Assembly (NCBI RefSeq): GCF_014644735.1
Contig: NZ_BMKZ01000020.1
Span: 1 to 52,669 of the forward strand
Length of the DNA stretch: 52,669 bases
Direction: 5' to 3'
Source of the DNA: Caldalkalibacillus thermarum
GTDB lineage: Bacteria; Bacillota; Bacilli; Caldalkalibacillales; Caldalkalibacillaceae
Shown here piece by piece: positions 37,021 through 46,712 of the stretch. How positions within the stretch are numbered: the first letter of the stretch is position 1; each line of letters starts with the position of its first letter. Position numbers and translations under genes: made by a program. A model generated the notes under the pieces. It searched no databases and was not told the origin of the DNA. It worked only from the letters and a program-made list of their open reading frames with translations.

Positions 37021-38289
37021 ATGGTGGAGGTCAAAGTGCCTGAACTGGCCGAATCCATCACTGAGGGAACGATTGTCAAATGGCTCAAAGAAGAGGGGGA
37101 TTTCGTCAAGCAGGGAGATATCCTGCTCGAACTGGAAACGGATAAAGTCAATTTGGAAATCAATGCTGAACATGATGGCATCTTGCGTAAACATCTCAAA
37201 CAGGAAGGAGATGCGGTCACAGTGGGAGAAGTGATTGCCCTCCTGGATGAAGAAGCAACGGGTGAACATCGGACAGCAGATAAGTCACCAGGCGAAACCC
37301 AGGATGAAGAAAGGGATAAGGATGGCAACATGGAGGCGGACGATTGGGACAGCACCCTGGGTAAGGAGCAGCTGGCCACCCCTGCCGCCCGTCGGCGGGC
37401 ACGCCAGCAGGGCATTGATTTGGGCCAGGTTGAAAGTCTTGATCCCTGGGGACGGATCCATGCTGCAGATATAGAAAAGCACAAGGGAGCACCCGGACGG
37501 GCAGTGAACGGAGAAAAAGGGGAACGGGAACAAAAGCAGGTTCATCCGGAACAGGCAAAAGCCTTAGAACAGAAGATGTATGAGAGCAAACCGGTGGAAC
37601 GGATACGCATGTCGCGCCGCAGGCAGACCATCGCCAGACGTTTGGTTGAAGCCCAGCATACAGCTGCTATGCTGACCACTTTTAACGAAGTGGATATGAC
37701 CGCTATCATGGAACTCCGTAAGCGGCACAAGGAAGCCTTTTATCAAGAGCACGGGGTCAGATTGGGTTACATGTCTTTTTTCACCAAAGCGGTCATCGGG
37801 GCCCTGAAAAAGTTTCCTTTGTTAAATGCAGAGATTCAAGGTGACGAGATTGTGGTCAAGAAATATTATGATATCGGCGTGGCTGTTGCCACCGACCAGG
37901 GGCTGGTGGTTCCTGTTGTGCGTAATGCAGACAAGTTAAGTTTTGCCGAAATTGAGCGGGAAATAGCCTCTTTAGCCGAAAAAGCCCGTCAAAACAAGCT
38001 GAGTGTCAGTGACTTGCAAGGCGGAACCTTTACTATTACCAATGGGGGAGTATTTGGCTCCCTCCTGTCCACCCCGATTCTCAATCCCCCTCAGGTGGGC
38101 ATTTTGGGCATGCATAAAATCCAAATCCGTCCGGTGGCAGTAGATGAAGAGCGGATGGAGAACCGGCCCATGATGTACATCGCCCTGTCCTATGACCATC
38201 GCATTGTGGACGGAAAGGAAGCGGTCAGCTTCCTGGTCAAGGTGAAAGAGTTGCTGGAAGATCCCGAAACGTTGCTATTGGAAGGATAA
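37021..38289 (+). CDS. odhB: 2-oxoglutarate dehydrogenase E2, dihydrolipoyl succinyltransferase
   Basis: Core of the complex, 422 residues. One lipoyl domain with the lipoylated K42 ([12 protein letters not shown]), an acidic linker, a peripheral-subunit-binding domain ([19 protein letters not shown]) that holds E1/E3, and the acetyltransferase-fold catalytic domain with the terminal [16 protein letters not shown] including the catalytic histidine and aspartate. GAGGGAGG precedes the ATG. It is 61 bases after odhA and is followed by a strong terminator. Confidence 0.96.
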   Translation: MVEVKVPELAESITEGTIVKWLKEEGDFVKQGDILLELETDKVNLEINAEHDGILRKHLKQEGDAVTVGEVIALLDEEATGEHRTADKSPGETQDEERDKDGNMEADDWDSTLGKEQLATPAARRRARQQGIDLGQVESLDPWGRIHAADIEKHKGAPGRAVNGEKGEREQKQVHPEQAKALEQKMYESKPVERIRMSRRRQTIARRLVEAQHTAAMLTTFNEVDMTAIMELRKRHKEAFYQEHGVRLGYMSFFTKAVIGALKKFPLLNAEIQGDEIVVKKYYDIGVAVATDQGLVVPVVRNADKLSFAEIEREIASLAEKARQNKLSVSDLQGGTFTITNGGVFGSLLSTPILNPPQVGILGMHKIQIRPVAVDEERMENRPMMYIALSYDHRIVDGKEAVSFLVKVKELLEDPETLLLEG

Positions 38290-38299
38290 AACTAGGAAT

Positions 38300-38335
38300 A
38301 GGATTCCCTGACAGAAGCGGGGAATCCTTTTTTTT
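38300..38335 (+). terminator. odhAB terminator
   Basis: AGGATTCCC (38300-38308) pairs with GGGAATCCT (38320-38328), followed by at least seven T. Confidence 0.92.
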
Positions 38336-38417
38336 GCCGGATATCCCTACCCTTAAGTGTTATACAACGGCCCTTTTTGGTTTTGGTATAATCGTAGCAA
38401 GAAAAGAAGGTGCCTAC

Positions 38418-38737
38418 GATGCCGGATGGGAGTGGTTCTCATGAAAGTAAAACGCTATGGATGGCTGCATTGGCAAGCATGTCACTGAAGTGATCGAAAA
38501 TACAAGGATGCATATCGTGGTCAAAACAGGTGTACCTGAGCTGGCTGAGGTGTAACAGATCAAAGGCAAACAGATGATTGCCCACCGCATTCCGATCAAA
38601 AACAACAAGGGTGAAGTGGTGGCCGCAGTCCGGCCACCGTTTTGCTGGTGGGTGAAAGCGGAACAGGAAAGGAACTTTTTGCCCATGCTATTCATCAAGA
38701 AAGCAAACGGGCCTATGGACCATTTATCCGGGTCAAT
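38418..38737 (+). pseudogene. Collapsed sigma-54-dependent activator (PAS and AAA+ remnants)
   Basis: After TATAAT (38397-38402) and a ribosome-binding site, ATG at 38420 opens a short frame. Another frame from about 38459 reads IGKHVTEVIENTRMHIVVKT and so on, typical of the PAS sensor of RocR/PrdR-type activators, with an in-frame TAA at 38553-38555. It continues as [20 protein letters not shown] further frame then gives [20 protein letters not shown] and AYGPFIRVN, the AAA+ Walker A region. About 45 residues between PAS and AAA+, and all after Walker A, are gone. Stops, frameshifts and deletions exclude function. Confidence 0.82.
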
Positions 38738-38972
38738 TGAAGATGTCAAAATTTTTGTGATTGTCAGGGAAGGAGAACAGCTTTCACCTGAAGAATTATT
38801 AGATTGGTGCCAGGAACGGATGGCTTATTTTATGGTCCCCCGCTATGTTGAGTTCACCAACGCCTTTCCCAAAACGGCCACGGAACGGATCCAAAAATTT
38901 AAACTGAAGGAAATGGGGATCGGCAATGCCTGGGACAGGGAGAAAGCTGGCTATGTCGTCAAGCGGGATTAA
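38738..38972 (+). pseudogene. 3' remnant of an acyl-CoA (AMP-forming) ligase
   Basis: Joined directly to the activator remnant, this frame reads EDVKIFVIVREGEQLSPEEL and contains CQERMAYFMVPRYVEFTNAF and PKTATERIQKFKLKE, the C-terminal lid domain of AMP-forming ligases such as CaiC/FadD relatives. The lysine of the lid (after T-x-R-I-Q) is present but the whole adenylation domain is missing. It ends 21 bases before the alcohol dehydrogenase start, so it probably was the upstream gene of that operon. Confidence 0.82.
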
Positions 38973-38992
38973 TCAGGAAAGGAGAGGGGAAT

Positions 38993-40192
38993 GTGGTGTC
39001 CAAAAAGGACCTAAAGCTCAGTACCTTTGCCGAGTTTCGCCTGCCGCCAGAGGTGTACTACGGACAAGGGGCTTTGTCCACATTAAAGGATGTGGTGCCC
39101 TGTCTTGGTTCCAAAGTGCTCATTATTAGTGATGAAGTGATGGAACAAATAGGCCATGTGGAGCGTTGTGTCACTTATGTGCAAAAAGCTGGAGCAGCCC
39201 ATGTCACTTATATGGGTGTCAACACAGAACCAACAGATGTGTATGTGGATGAAGCACTGCAGATGCTGCAGGAACAGAACTGTGACCTCATTGTGGCGGT
39301 TGGTGGGGGAAGCTGCATAGACACTGCCAAAGCGGTTGCTGTGGTGGCTACAAACGGCGGATATATTGGTGAGTATGTGGGAGGGCAAAAACCGATTACA
39401 AAGGAACCTGTTCCGCTTATTGCCATTCCCACTACAGCTGGTACCGGATCGGAAGTGACCAGTGTCACGGTTATCACCAACACCACTGCTGATGTCAAAA
39501 TGATGATCAAGCATCCGGCCTTTATTCCTGCTGTTGCCATTGTTGATCCGCTCTTGACTGTGACTTCACCTCCCAAGTTGACTGCAGCTACCGGGGTAGA
39601 TGCCTTGTGTCACGCCATAGAAGCCTATCTCTCCAGAATGGCTCAGCCGCTGACAGACACATTGTCCTTAGAGGCCATTCGCTTGATCAGCTCATCTATT
39701 CGCCGTGCATATCAACAGGGAGAGGACTTGGAAGCCAGAGACAGGATGACCTTGGGCGCCATGCAAGCAGGTATTGCTTTTTCCAATGCCTCAGTCTGTT
39801 TGGTGCATGGTATGTCCCGGCCCATAGGCGCTTTGTTTCATGTTCCCCATGGGATGTCCAATGCCATGCTGTTACCGGCAGTACTGGAGTATACTTTGGA
39901 AGCTTGTATTGATCGCATGGCAGTGATCGGCCGTGTCATTAAGCCGGAGCTGGAAGGGCAAGATGATCAAAAGGCCGCACAGGCAGCGGTACAGGAAATT
40001 AAACAATTGTGTCGGGATCTTAACATTCCCAATATGAAAACATGGGGCATTGATGAGAGCCGGTTTAGAAAAGTCTTGGATAAAATGGCCCAGGATGCCC
40101 TGGCTAGCGGCAGCCCGGCCAACAACCCACGGGTTCCAACCCATGAAGAGATTGTCAAACTGTATGAGTATTGTTATGATTATGATTATTAG
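38993..40192 (+). CDS. Iron-containing alcohol dehydrogenase (second copy)
   Basis: Fe-ADH of 399 residues, with AVGGGSCIDTAKAVAV, TTAGTGSEVTSVTV and metal ligands in GVDALCHAIEAY and HGMSRPIGALFHVPHGMSN. It differs clearly from the copy at 23219, so is not a recent duplicate. GTG at 38993 (or 38996) follows AAAGGAGAGGGG. It is preceded by the acyl-CoA ligase remnant and so may have lost its original regulation, unless the promoter near 38397 still works. Substrate unknown. Confidence 0.9.
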   Translation: MVSKKDLKLSTFAEFRLPPEVYYGQGALSTLKDVVPCLGSKVLIISDEVMEQIGHVERCVTYVQKAGAAHVTYMGVNTEPTDVYVDEALQMLQEQNCDLIVAVGGGSCIDTAKAVAVVATNGGYIGEYVGGQKPITKEPVPLIAIPTTAGTGSEVTSVTVITNTTADVKMMIKHPAFIPAVAIVDPLLTVTSPPKLTAATGVDALCHAIEAYLSRMAQPLTDTLSLEAIRLISSSIRRAYQQGEDLEARDRMTLGAMQAGIAFSNASVCLVHGMSRPIGALFHVPHGMSNAMLLPAVLEYTLEACIDRMAVIGRVIKPELEGQDDQKAAQAAVQEIKQLCRDLNIPNMKTWGIDESRFRKVLDKMAQDALASGSPANNPRVPTHEEIVKLYEYCYDYDY

Positions 40193-40297
40193 CGGATTAG
40201 GTTGCATGGGCGTTGGTGTTGTTACATCAGCGCCTTTACATGCTTGTTTGGACATATGTTTTTTGAGGAAGATAAGTGAATAAGGAAGTGAAAACCC

Positions 40298-41212
40298 GTG
40301 ACTCAAATTGATTTTTTAATCTGGGTTACCTCATGGCAAAATCCATTTTTAAATGCTTTGGCTGCCGTGTTTACATTTATGGGGAATGAGGAATTTTATT
40401 TTCTTATTTTACCTTTGGTGTACTGGTGTATGTCTAAAAAAACCGGTTTTCGCCTCTTTTATATCTTTCTGGTCTCCGTTTATGTCAATGCCTTGATTAA
40501 AATTTATACCGGTCATCCACGCCCAGTGGGAGTAGAGGGGATTCACTCTATTTTTGTTTCATCGGCAGAGGTTGGCAGTCACTATCCCTATGATTCTTTT
40601 CCCAGTGGCCATGCCCAAGGCTCCACGACATTGTGGGGGTATCTGGCTTATGTGCTCAACAAGCCTTGGTTTTGGGTTGTTTCGGTTATCCTGATTTTTT
40701 GTATTTCTTTTTCCCGTTTGTATGCTGGATTACACTGGCCTATTGACGTGGCAGCTGGCATCTTGATTGGCATCATTGTCCTGGTTGCCGGGTTTAGGGC
40801 GGCACAAACGGTCAGCCAGCTTCCAGTCTGCTTGCAGTGGCTGTTGGCTGCCGGGTTTCCTCTCCTTCTTTTGGTTGTGTTTCGGGAACCTGAAGGGGTG
40901 AAGTATGCGGGTTTTTTGTTGGGAGCCGGCGCAGCCTATTTGGTGGAGCAACGCTATGTTCAAATGAACTTGCGTACAGCGGTGTGGAAAAAAGCAATAG
41001 CCTTTTTGATTGGTATGGCCGGGATCATCACCTTGCAAACCGGTCTGAAAATCATCTTTCCTACTTATCTGTTAGCTGATTTTCTCCGCTACACCATCAT
41101 GGGCATCTGGGGGATTGGTCTGGCACCCTGGATCTTTGTCAAACTGGGACTGTATCCCTCGGACCTGGACATGGGCACTCCTCTCGCACAGAAATCAGTG
41201 GGTGCCCCTTAG
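40298..41212 (+). CDS. PAP2-family membrane phosphatase
   Basis: A 304-residue integral membrane protein with the complete PAP2 catalytic signature: K-X6-RP (KIYTGHPRP), PSGH (FPSGHAQGS) and SR-X5-H-X3-D (SRLYAGLHWPID). Members dephosphorylate phosphatidic acid, phosphatidylglycerophosphate or undecaprenyl pyrophosphate; which one cannot be told. Seven or more transmembrane segments, more than the common six because of a C-terminal extension. GTG at 40298 follows AAGGAAGTG. Confidence 0.9.
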   Translation: MTQIDFLIWVTSWQNPFLNALAAVFTFMGNEEFYFLILPLVYWCMSKKTGFRLFYIFLVSVYVNALIKIYTGHPRPVGVEGIHSIFVSSAEVGSHYPYDSFPSGHAQGSTTLWGYLAYVLNKPWFWVVSVILIFCISFSRLYAGLHWPIDVAAGILIGIIVLVAGFRAAQTVSQLPVCLQWLLAAGFPLLLLVVFREPEGVKYAGFLLGAGAAYLVEQRYVQMNLRTAVWKKAIAFLIGMAGIITLQTGLKIIFPTYLLADFLRYTIMGIWGIGLAPWIFVKLGLYPSDLDMGTPLAQKSVGAP

Positions 41213-41242
41213 GGCTTAGCGGGAAGCCAAAGTGGACAGAGT

Positions 41243-41272
41243 GCTGGTGTAAGCACCAGCCTCTTTTTATTT
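41243..41272 (+). terminator. Terminator of the PAP2 gene
   Basis: GCTGGTG (41243-41249) pairs with CACCAGC (41254-41260) over a four-base loop, followed by CTCTTTTTATTT. Confidence 0.88.
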
Positions 41273-41283
41273 GTGACCGTTAA

Positions 41284-41886
41284 TTATTTCCTAAATAACA
41301 CGGATGTGTTGGTTTCGGGACTTGTATAAGCAATGACAAAATTTAAAACGGTCAAAGATGGGGATGGATTAATGTATGTATGCGGTCGGTCCCCAGAGAA
41401 GCGGATCGAGTCATGCTCCTCCAAGTGGTATGTTTCCCCGTCCACTTCAACGGTCAGTTTGCCCGACATCACGGTCACAAATTCTACGACACCCGGTGCG
41501 TGGGCTTCTGATGGGTATTCACTGTGAGCTTGCAGGTATCCCCGATAAAGTTCAAAAGATCCTTGCGCCCCGAACAAAGGTTCAACGGTAAAGGAGTCAT
41601 TGGCACTGGTTAATATAAGTCCTTCATTTTTACGGGCAAGAGAGACATTGGCCTCAACAGACAATAAAGCGGTGATCGGGATTGAGAGACCGTTGGCAAT
41701 TTTCCAAATAACTGACAAGGTGGGGTTCGCTTCGCCTTGTTCAATTTTAGCCAGGGTCATTTTGCTTACCCCGATCTGGTTAGCCAAAGCTTCCATACTG
41801 AGGCCTCTGCCCCGGCGGATTTGGCGCAATTTGGCGCCAATGCGCTTGCCGACATTGTTTTCTTCCCATGGGTTATTGCTAGACAT
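41284..41886 (-). CDS. XRE-family regulator with cupin domain
   Basis: A 200-residue regulator: helix-turn-helix (GRGLSMEALANQIGVSKMTLAKIEQGEANPTLSVIWKIANGL, about 28-69) followed by a cupin sensor domain (VEFVTVMSGKLTVEVDGETYHLEEHDSIRFSGDRPHTYIN). ATG at 41886 has GGAGGC before it; the ATG at 41901 precedes that site. It is divergent from azlCD, the common arrangement for regulators of that branched-chain amino acid exporter, so it probably controls azlCD and itself. Confidence 0.88.
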   Translation of the reverse strand: MSSNNPWEENNVGKRIGAKLRQIRRGRGLSMEALANQIGVSKMTLAKIEQGEANPTLSVIWKIANGLSIPITALLSVEANVSLARKNEGLILTSANDSFTVEPLFGAQGSFELYRGYLQAHSEYPSEAHAPGVVEFVTVMSGKLTVEVDGETYHLEEHDSIRFSGDRPHTYINPSPSLTVLNFVIAYTSPETNTSVLFRK

Positions 41887-41939
41887 GGTATGTGCCTCCA
41901 AATGGAAAGATACAAACGAAAGGTGGTCAATCGCCTGAT

Positions 41940-41978
41940 AGTATAATATAATATACTTTAATTAAATTAAAATATACT
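41940..41978. promoter_or_regulatory. AT-rich inverted and direct repeats between the XRE gene and azlC
   Basis: AGTATA (41940-41945) and TATACT (41952-41957) form an inverted repeat with a six-base centre. ATATACT recurs at 41972-41978, 21 bp after the copy at 41951, that is on the same DNA face. A candidate operator for the XRE-cupin regulator; AT-rich sequence makes chance repeats likely. Confidence 0.4.
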
Positions 41979-42083
41979 AACGAGAGGAACTTTTCCAAAT
42001 CGCTTAACATTGTAAAGTTTCATCTTACTTAGAGTCATTATAGCAAATCTGAAAGAGAAAAAGGACAGGGCTGGGGGAAGCGT

Positions 42084-42803
42084 ATGGAGCAAATAGAAAA
42101 ACAGGTTAACCGACAGATGGATAAAGGGGCGTTAGCCCAGGGCGTTTCGGCTGGCATTCCGATTATGATTGGCTATCTTCCTATTGGAGTGGCCTTTGGT
42201 GTTATCTCCAGAGAAACGGGAGTGCCGCTTTTGGATACGGTGTTGATGTCCAGCTTGGTTTTCGCGGGTGCTAGTCAATTTATGGCGATTAACATGATCG
42301 CTATGGGCGCAAGTTTTGCGGAGATTGTTTTAGCAACTTTTGTTCTTAATTTTCGACACTTTGTGATGAGCATGTCTTTGATGAACCGGGTCAGGGAAGT
42401 GCCCAGGTCGTGGAAAGCAGCGCTCTCTTTAGGCATCACCGATGAAACCTTTGCCGTCGCTTCATTGCAAAAAGAAAAGCCTCATCAACTCTTTTTGGGC
42501 GGACTGATGTTAGCGGCTTATGTCTCCTGGGTGTTTGCTACTCTCCTGGGAGCGCTTCTCTCCAATGTCATCCCTCCAGAGATCGGTGCCAGTATGTCCA
42601 TTGCCCTGTATGCGATGTTTATTGGTTTGTTGGTGCCGGCCATCCGCCAGTATTGGAAAGTGGGTCTTATTGCTGCACTCAGTGCAGGGCTTTGCACGTT
42701 GTTTTCATCCATTTTAAGCGGAGGATGGGCGATTGTCTTGGCCACGCTGCTAGGTGGGTTGGCAGGAATATTGGTTATTGATGTTGAGGATGATGAGGAG
42801 TGA
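42084..42803 (+). CDS. azlC: Branched-chain amino acid exporter large subunit AzlC
   Basis: AzlC family, 239 residues. GVSAGIPIMIGYLPIGVAFGVISRETG (about 20-46), MSSLVFAGASQFMAINM and NFRHFVMSMSL are family signatures; seven to eight transmembrane helices. With AzlD it exports branched-chain amino acids and analogues. The azlD start lies five bases after its stop. Confidence 0.94.
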   Translation: MEQIEKQVNRQMDKGALAQGVSAGIPIMIGYLPIGVAFGVISRETGVPLLDTVLMSSLVFAGASQFMAINMIAMGASFAEIVLATFVLNFRHFVMSMSLMNRVREVPRSWKAALSLGITDETFAVASLQKEKPHQLFLGGLMLAAYVSWVFATLLGALLSNVIPPEIGASMSIALYAMFIGLLVPAIRQYWKVGLIAALSAGLCTLFSSILSGGWAIVLATLLGGLAGILVIDVEDDEE

Positions 42804-42807
42804 GCGT

Positions 42808-43113
42808 ATGGGGTTGTTGCTGATTATTTTGGGCATGGCTGTGGTGACGTTTGTGCCAAGATTGCTGCCGGTGTTTATTATCGACCGTTTAACCCTACCT
42901 AAATGGATGCACAAATGGTTGCGGAGCATTCCTTATGCGGCTTTGGGCGCGCTTATTTTTCCCGGGATTTTATCGGTGGAACCAAGTGCCCCTGCGATTG
43001 GTGTCATAGGTGGCGGGGTGGCTGCGCTTATCGCTTATTTCCGTGGGCATATCCTGTTGGTCATACTGGCGGCCATTTTAACGGTATTTACCTTACAAAT
43101 GTGGTTGTTATAG
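42808..43113 (+). CDS. azlD: Branched-chain amino acid transport small subunit AzlD
   Basis: A 101-residue protein with four transmembrane helices of the AzlD family: TFVPRLLPVFIIDRLTLPKWMHKWLRSIPYAALGALIFPGIL. GAGGAG lies seven bases before ATG at 42808. It forms the exporter with AzlC. Confidence 0.93.
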   Translation: MGLLLIILGMAVVTFVPRLLPVFIIDRLTLPKWMHKWLRSIPYAALGALIFPGILSVEPSAPAIGVIGGGVAALIAYFRGHILLVILAAILTVFTLQMWLL

Positions 43114-43131
43114 ACATGTTCGTCCAAGAGA

Positions 43132-43173
43132 AAGCCAGCTCCTTGCAGGTTTGATTCCTGCGGGAGCTGGCTT
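43132..43173. terminator. Shared terminator between azlCD and fhs
   Basis: An 11-bp outer stem (43132-43142 with 43163-43173) and an inner GCAGG/CCTGC stem between convergent genes. Flanking T-runs are weak in both directions. Confidence 0.75.
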
Positions 43174-43179
43174 TGAAGT

Positions 43180-44901
43180 TTAGAACAAGCCTTCTACTTT
43201 GCCTTCATTGTCGATGTTCATTTTCAAGGCGGCCGGTTCTTTGGGCAGACCGGGCATGGTCATCACGTCCCCTGTTAAGGCCACAATAAACCCAGCACCG
43301 AGAGAAGGTTTTAGCTCCCGGATGGTCAGGGTGAAGCCGGTGGGGCGTCCCAGCCGTTTGGGATCATCGCTGAATGAATATTGCGTTTTGGCCATACAGA
43401 TGGGCAATCTACCCCAGCCATACCTTTCAAACTGCTCCATTTGCTTTTGGGCCTTGGGTGAAAACTGGACATCGCGGGCACCGTAGATATTAGTCGCAAT
43501 GGCGCGTATTTTGTCGGCAATGGAAGCTGCCAAGGGATAAGTAAATCTTAACGCCTCATCAGCTGCAGGGTTTTTGTTTTCTTTATCGGCTTGTGGTCTT
43601 TCAACAAGCTTGATGACGGTTTCAGCTAACGCCTCACCGCCACGGCCGCCCTCAGCCCAAACGCGGCACACGGTAAAAGGAACGCCTTGTTCGTGGCACC
43701 ATTGTTCAATCACATTGATTTCTGTTTCTGAATCATGCAGGAAGTGGTTAAGGGCCACGACACAGGGCAGACGGAAGTGGCGCATAATGTGCACGTGCTG
43801 AGCCAGATTCTCTAATCCCTTTTTCACTGCTTCCACATTTACCACTTTTAACTGGTCTTTTGGCACGCCACCATGCATTTTCAAGGCCCGGACGGTCGCC
43901 ACGATCACGGCAGCATCTGGTTTGAGCCCCCCAGTTCTGGACTTAATGTTGATAAATTTCTCTGCCCCTAAATCGGCGCCAAATCCTGCTTCAGTGACGG
44001 TGTATTCTGCTAGTTTTAAAGCCATTTTGGTGGCCACCAGGCTGTTGCAGCCATGGGCAATATTGGCAAAGGGTCCACCATGAATGAAAGCCGGGGTGTT
44101 TTCCAGGGTTTGCACCAGGTTGGGTTTTAACGCATCTTTTAACAGCAAAGCCATAGCCCCTTGCGCCTTGAGATCGGCTACGGTCACCGGCTGTTTGTCA
44201 TATGTATAACCGATCACCATGCGGGATAAGCGCTGTTTCAAATCCTCAATATCTTCACTTAAGCACAGGACGGCCATCACTTCTGAAGCAACGGTAATGT
44301 CAAAGCCGTCCTGCCGTGGAACGCCTTGGGCAGGGCCGCCCAAACCAACCACGACCTGGCGCAGGGCCCGGTCATTCATATCTAGAACGCGTTTCCAGAT
44401 GATCCGGCGCGGATCGATCCCCAGCTGGTTTCCTTGATGGATATGATTATCGATCAGGGCAGAAAGAGCGTTGTTAGCTGCGGTAATAGCATGGATATCC
44501 CCTGTAAAGTGCAGGTTGATATCCTCCATAGGTAAAACCTGGGAGTAGCCGCCTCCGGTTGCGCCTCCTTTAATCCCCATTGTCGGCCCCAGTGAGGGCT
44601 CCCGCAAGGCCACAACCGCTTTACGGCCTAGACGATTCAAAGCTTGCCCCAGACCGACCGTCACAGTTGATTTTCCTTCTCCAGCAGGAGTGGGACTGAT
44701 ACCGGTGACGAGGATCAGCTTTCCATCCTGTTTGGTTTTCAAACGTTTCAGGACATCCAGTTTCACTTTTGCCTTATAGTGTCCATATGGCTCATAGTCG
44801 TCTTCCTTGAGTCCCAGTAGTGCGGCAATGTCACCGATTGGCTTCAGTTTGGCTTGTTGGGCAATGGTAATATCATCTTGTACGATGGTTGGCGTTTGCA
44901 T
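43180..44901 (-). CDS. fhs: Formate--tetrahydrofolate ligase
   Basis: ATP-dependent formation of 10-formyl-THF from formate, cytoplasmic, 573 residues (about 556-560 is usual; a few insertions in the last third account for this). P-loop [37 protein letters not shown], and the C-terminal [22 protein letters not shown] are family signatures. GGGAGTGA precedes the ATG. It supplies one-carbon units for purines and serine/glycine metabolism. Confidence 0.95.
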   Translation of the reverse strand: MQTPTIVQDDITIAQQAKLKPIGDIAALLGLKEDDYEPYGHYKAKVKLDVLKRLKTKQDGKLILVTGISPTPAGEGKSTVTVGLGQALNRLGRKAVVALREPSLGPTMGIKGGATGGGYSQVLPMEDINLHFTGDIHAITAANNALSALIDNHIHQGNQLGIDPRRIIWKRVLDMNDRALRQVVVGLGGPAQGVPRQDGFDITVASEVMAVLCLSEDIEDLKQRLSRMVIGYTYDKQPVTVADLKAQGAMALLLKDALKPNLVQTLENTPAFIHGGPFANIAHGCNSLVATKMALKLAEYTVTEAGFGADLGAEKFINIKSRTGGLKPDAAVIVATVRALKMHGGVPKDQLKVVNVEAVKKGLENLAQHVHIMRHFRLPCVVALNHFLHDSETEINVIEQWCHEQGVPFTVCRVWAEGGRGGEALAETVIKLVERPQADKENKNPAADEALRFTYPLAASIADKIRAIATNIYGARDVQFSPKAQKQMEQFERYGWGRLPICMAKTQYSFSDDPKRLGRPTGFTLTIRELKPSLGAGFIVALTGDVMTMPGLPKEPAALKMNIDNEGKVEGLF

Positions 44902-45201
44902 GCTTATGTCACTCCCGTTCTTGCTGCAGCTAAAGCTGTCAAAAATGTTTGTTTGAGTGGTTCTTGCTTATCACCCTATTTAAACCTTCCTACAATCTTC
45001 TATATTGTACAATATTATCACAAGTTATGAAATTGCTTGGTTAAAATGGAACTTTGTACAGCTGTGCCAAACAAAAAATCCCCGGACTGGGGAACTTTGT
45101 AAAGGGGAACTTGAAGGGGAGTATGGTTATACGGACTACATCATTATAATATCTCCCACAGCGGTAAAAGGTGAGTGGAAACATTAGCATTGATTTTAGC
45201 T
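44902..45201. other. Intergenic stretch between fhs and the CorC-like gene
   Basis: About 300 bases. It holds the corC-like terminator (45073-45093) and a palindrome ATTGTACAATAT at 45003-45014 in the expected fhs promoter region; I could not place a confident promoter. The plus-strand frame at 45005-45187 has no start codon with a ribosome binding site and crosses the terminator, so I do not call a gene. I see no riboswitch. Confidence 0.5.
45073..45093 (-). terminator. Minus-strand terminator after the CorC-like gene
   Basis: TCCCC (45079-45083) pairs with GGGGA (45089-45093), followed on the minus strand by six T. Confidence 0.65.
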
Positions 45202-46479
45202 TTAACCATACGCTTTTGATTGAGAAGGGGCGTATTCCCTTATTTCCACTCTCACTTTTCTGATTCTGCGGCTTTCCGCTTCTTCAATGGTCAGTAATAA
45301 ATTTTCATAATACAGTTGTTCTCCTTTTTGGGGCACCCGTTGAAATTCTTCAACCAACCAGCCGCCAAGGGTGTGATAAACAGTGTCAGGAAGCTCCACC
45401 TTGGTCATGCGGGCAAATTCGTCTAAAGAGAAATCGGCGGAGAAAATATAAGTATTTTTATCCAGCTGGGTGATCACTTTCACTTGTTCATCATGTTCAT
45501 CCCATATTTCCCCTACAATCTCTTCCAGAATATCTTCCATGGTGATCAAACCGGCTGTGCCGCCAAATTCATCAATCACAATGGCCATATGAATTTTATT
45601 TTTTTGTAGTTCCGGAAGTAGTGAAGAGATTTTCATTGACTCAACGACAAAGAGTGGCTTGCGTAACAACTTCCTGATGTCGACATGCTCGTGTTGAAGC
45701 AAAGAGGATAAGAACTCACGCTCGGATAGGATGCCGATAATATTGTCGATGCTCCCTTCATACACGGGAATCCGGGAAAATTTTTCCCTCAAAAAAACTT
45801 GTTTAATTTCTTCCACGGGTTGGTTAACTTCAACGGCCACCATATCGGGACGAGGAGTTAAAATTTCACCCACAATAATATTGTTAAAGTTAAGGGAACG
45901 GTGTACCAGTTCTTTTTCTGTTTTATCGATAACCCCTTCTTCCTCACTGATATCCACCAAAAGCTTAATTTCTTCCTCGGTAACGGATGGAACATCCTGT
46001 TTAGGACGTATAAGTTTGGACATTAAGCGCTTCAATTGGGCAAACAGCCAGCTGATCGGCGTAAACAGTTTCATCAGTAAATACAAGATGTTGGCTACGG
46101 CTAGGGAAAACGACTCAGCATGTTCTTTGGCAAATGATTTGGGCAAAATTTCACCAAAAACCAGGATAAGGATGGTCATGACGATGGTGCTGACGAGCAT
46201 CCCCGTTTTTGGTCCGAACATCGCAACAAACAAAGAGCTGGCAATCGTGGCTGCTGCAATGTTAACCAGGTTATTTCCCACTAAAATGGTGGTCAGTGCT
46301 TTGTCAAAATGCTCTGATATATACAGTGCTTTTTGGGCTCCTTTTCGTTTCTCATCTGCAAAGTGTTTGAGCCGGATTTTGTTTGCACTGGAAAAAGCCG
46401 TTTCTGATGCAGAAAAAAAGGCTGACAGAACGAGTAACACCAACAAGATAATCCCAAAACTAACCGACACCTCGTCCAA
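45202..46479 (-). CDS. Hemolysin/CorC-like CNNM-CBS membrane protein
   Basis: A 425-residue protein: N-terminal CNNM transmembrane domain (SAFFSASETAFSSANKIRL, about 18-36), a CBS pair (EGVIDKTEKELVHRSLNF ... RIPVYEGSIDNIIGILSE) and a C-terminal CorC/HlyC domain (DEFGGTAGLITMEDILEEIVGEIWDE, HTLGGWLVEEF). Members are linked to Mg2+ or Co2+ transport, and CNNM proteins are Mg2+ exporters; substrate here unknown. The TTG at 46479 is the best start, with GGAGTG twelve bases before it. Confidence 0.9.
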   Translation of the reverse strand: MDEVSVSFGIILLVLLVLSAFFSASETAFSSANKIRLKHFADEKRKGAQKALYISEHFDKALTTILVGNNLVNIAAATIASSLFVAMFGPKTGMLVSTIVMTILILVFGEILPKSFAKEHAESFSLAVANILYLLMKLFTPISWLFAQLKRLMSKLIRPKQDVPSVTEEEIKLLVDISEEEGVIDKTEKELVHRSLNFNNIIVGEILTPRPDMVAVEVNQPVEEIKQVFLREKFSRIPVYEGSIDNIIGILSEREFLSSLLQHEHVDIRKLLRKPLFVVESMKISSLLPELQKNKIHMAIVIDEFGGTAGLITMEDILEEIVGEIWDEHDEQVKVITQLDKNTYIFSADFSLDEFARMTKVELPDTVYHTLGGWLVEEFQRVPQKGEQLYYENLLLTIEEAESRRIRKVRVEIREYAPSQSKAYG

Positions 46480-46635
46480 CTAAGCATCACACTCCAATAC
46501 AAATGGGATTAAACACTATGGTATTTATTATAATTTATTATATATTAATTCTCATTATAAATTAATTAAGCGGCTAATTGAATACTTAGTCACCGCAGGG
46601 CCCGGCTTAAGTTACTGCATCAGCTGCAGCAGCTA

Positions 46636-46666
46636 AAAAGGCTGTGGAATTGCTCCACAGCCTTTT
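46636..46666 (-). terminator. Minus-strand terminator of the aconitase gene
   Basis: A 12-bp stem, 46655-46666 with 46636-46647, A-rich before and T-rich after on the minus strand, 47 bases after the aconitase stop. Confidence 0.88.
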
Positions 46667-46712
46667 ACTGAACCATGTTATAAGGTTAGCCGTCAGCTTT
46701 AAAGCTGCCTGT

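Noticed and set aside
45005..45187. Plus-strand frame between fhs and the CorC-like gene
   Set aside because: Starts at TTG without a ribosome binding site, crosses a minus-strand terminator, and matches no family.
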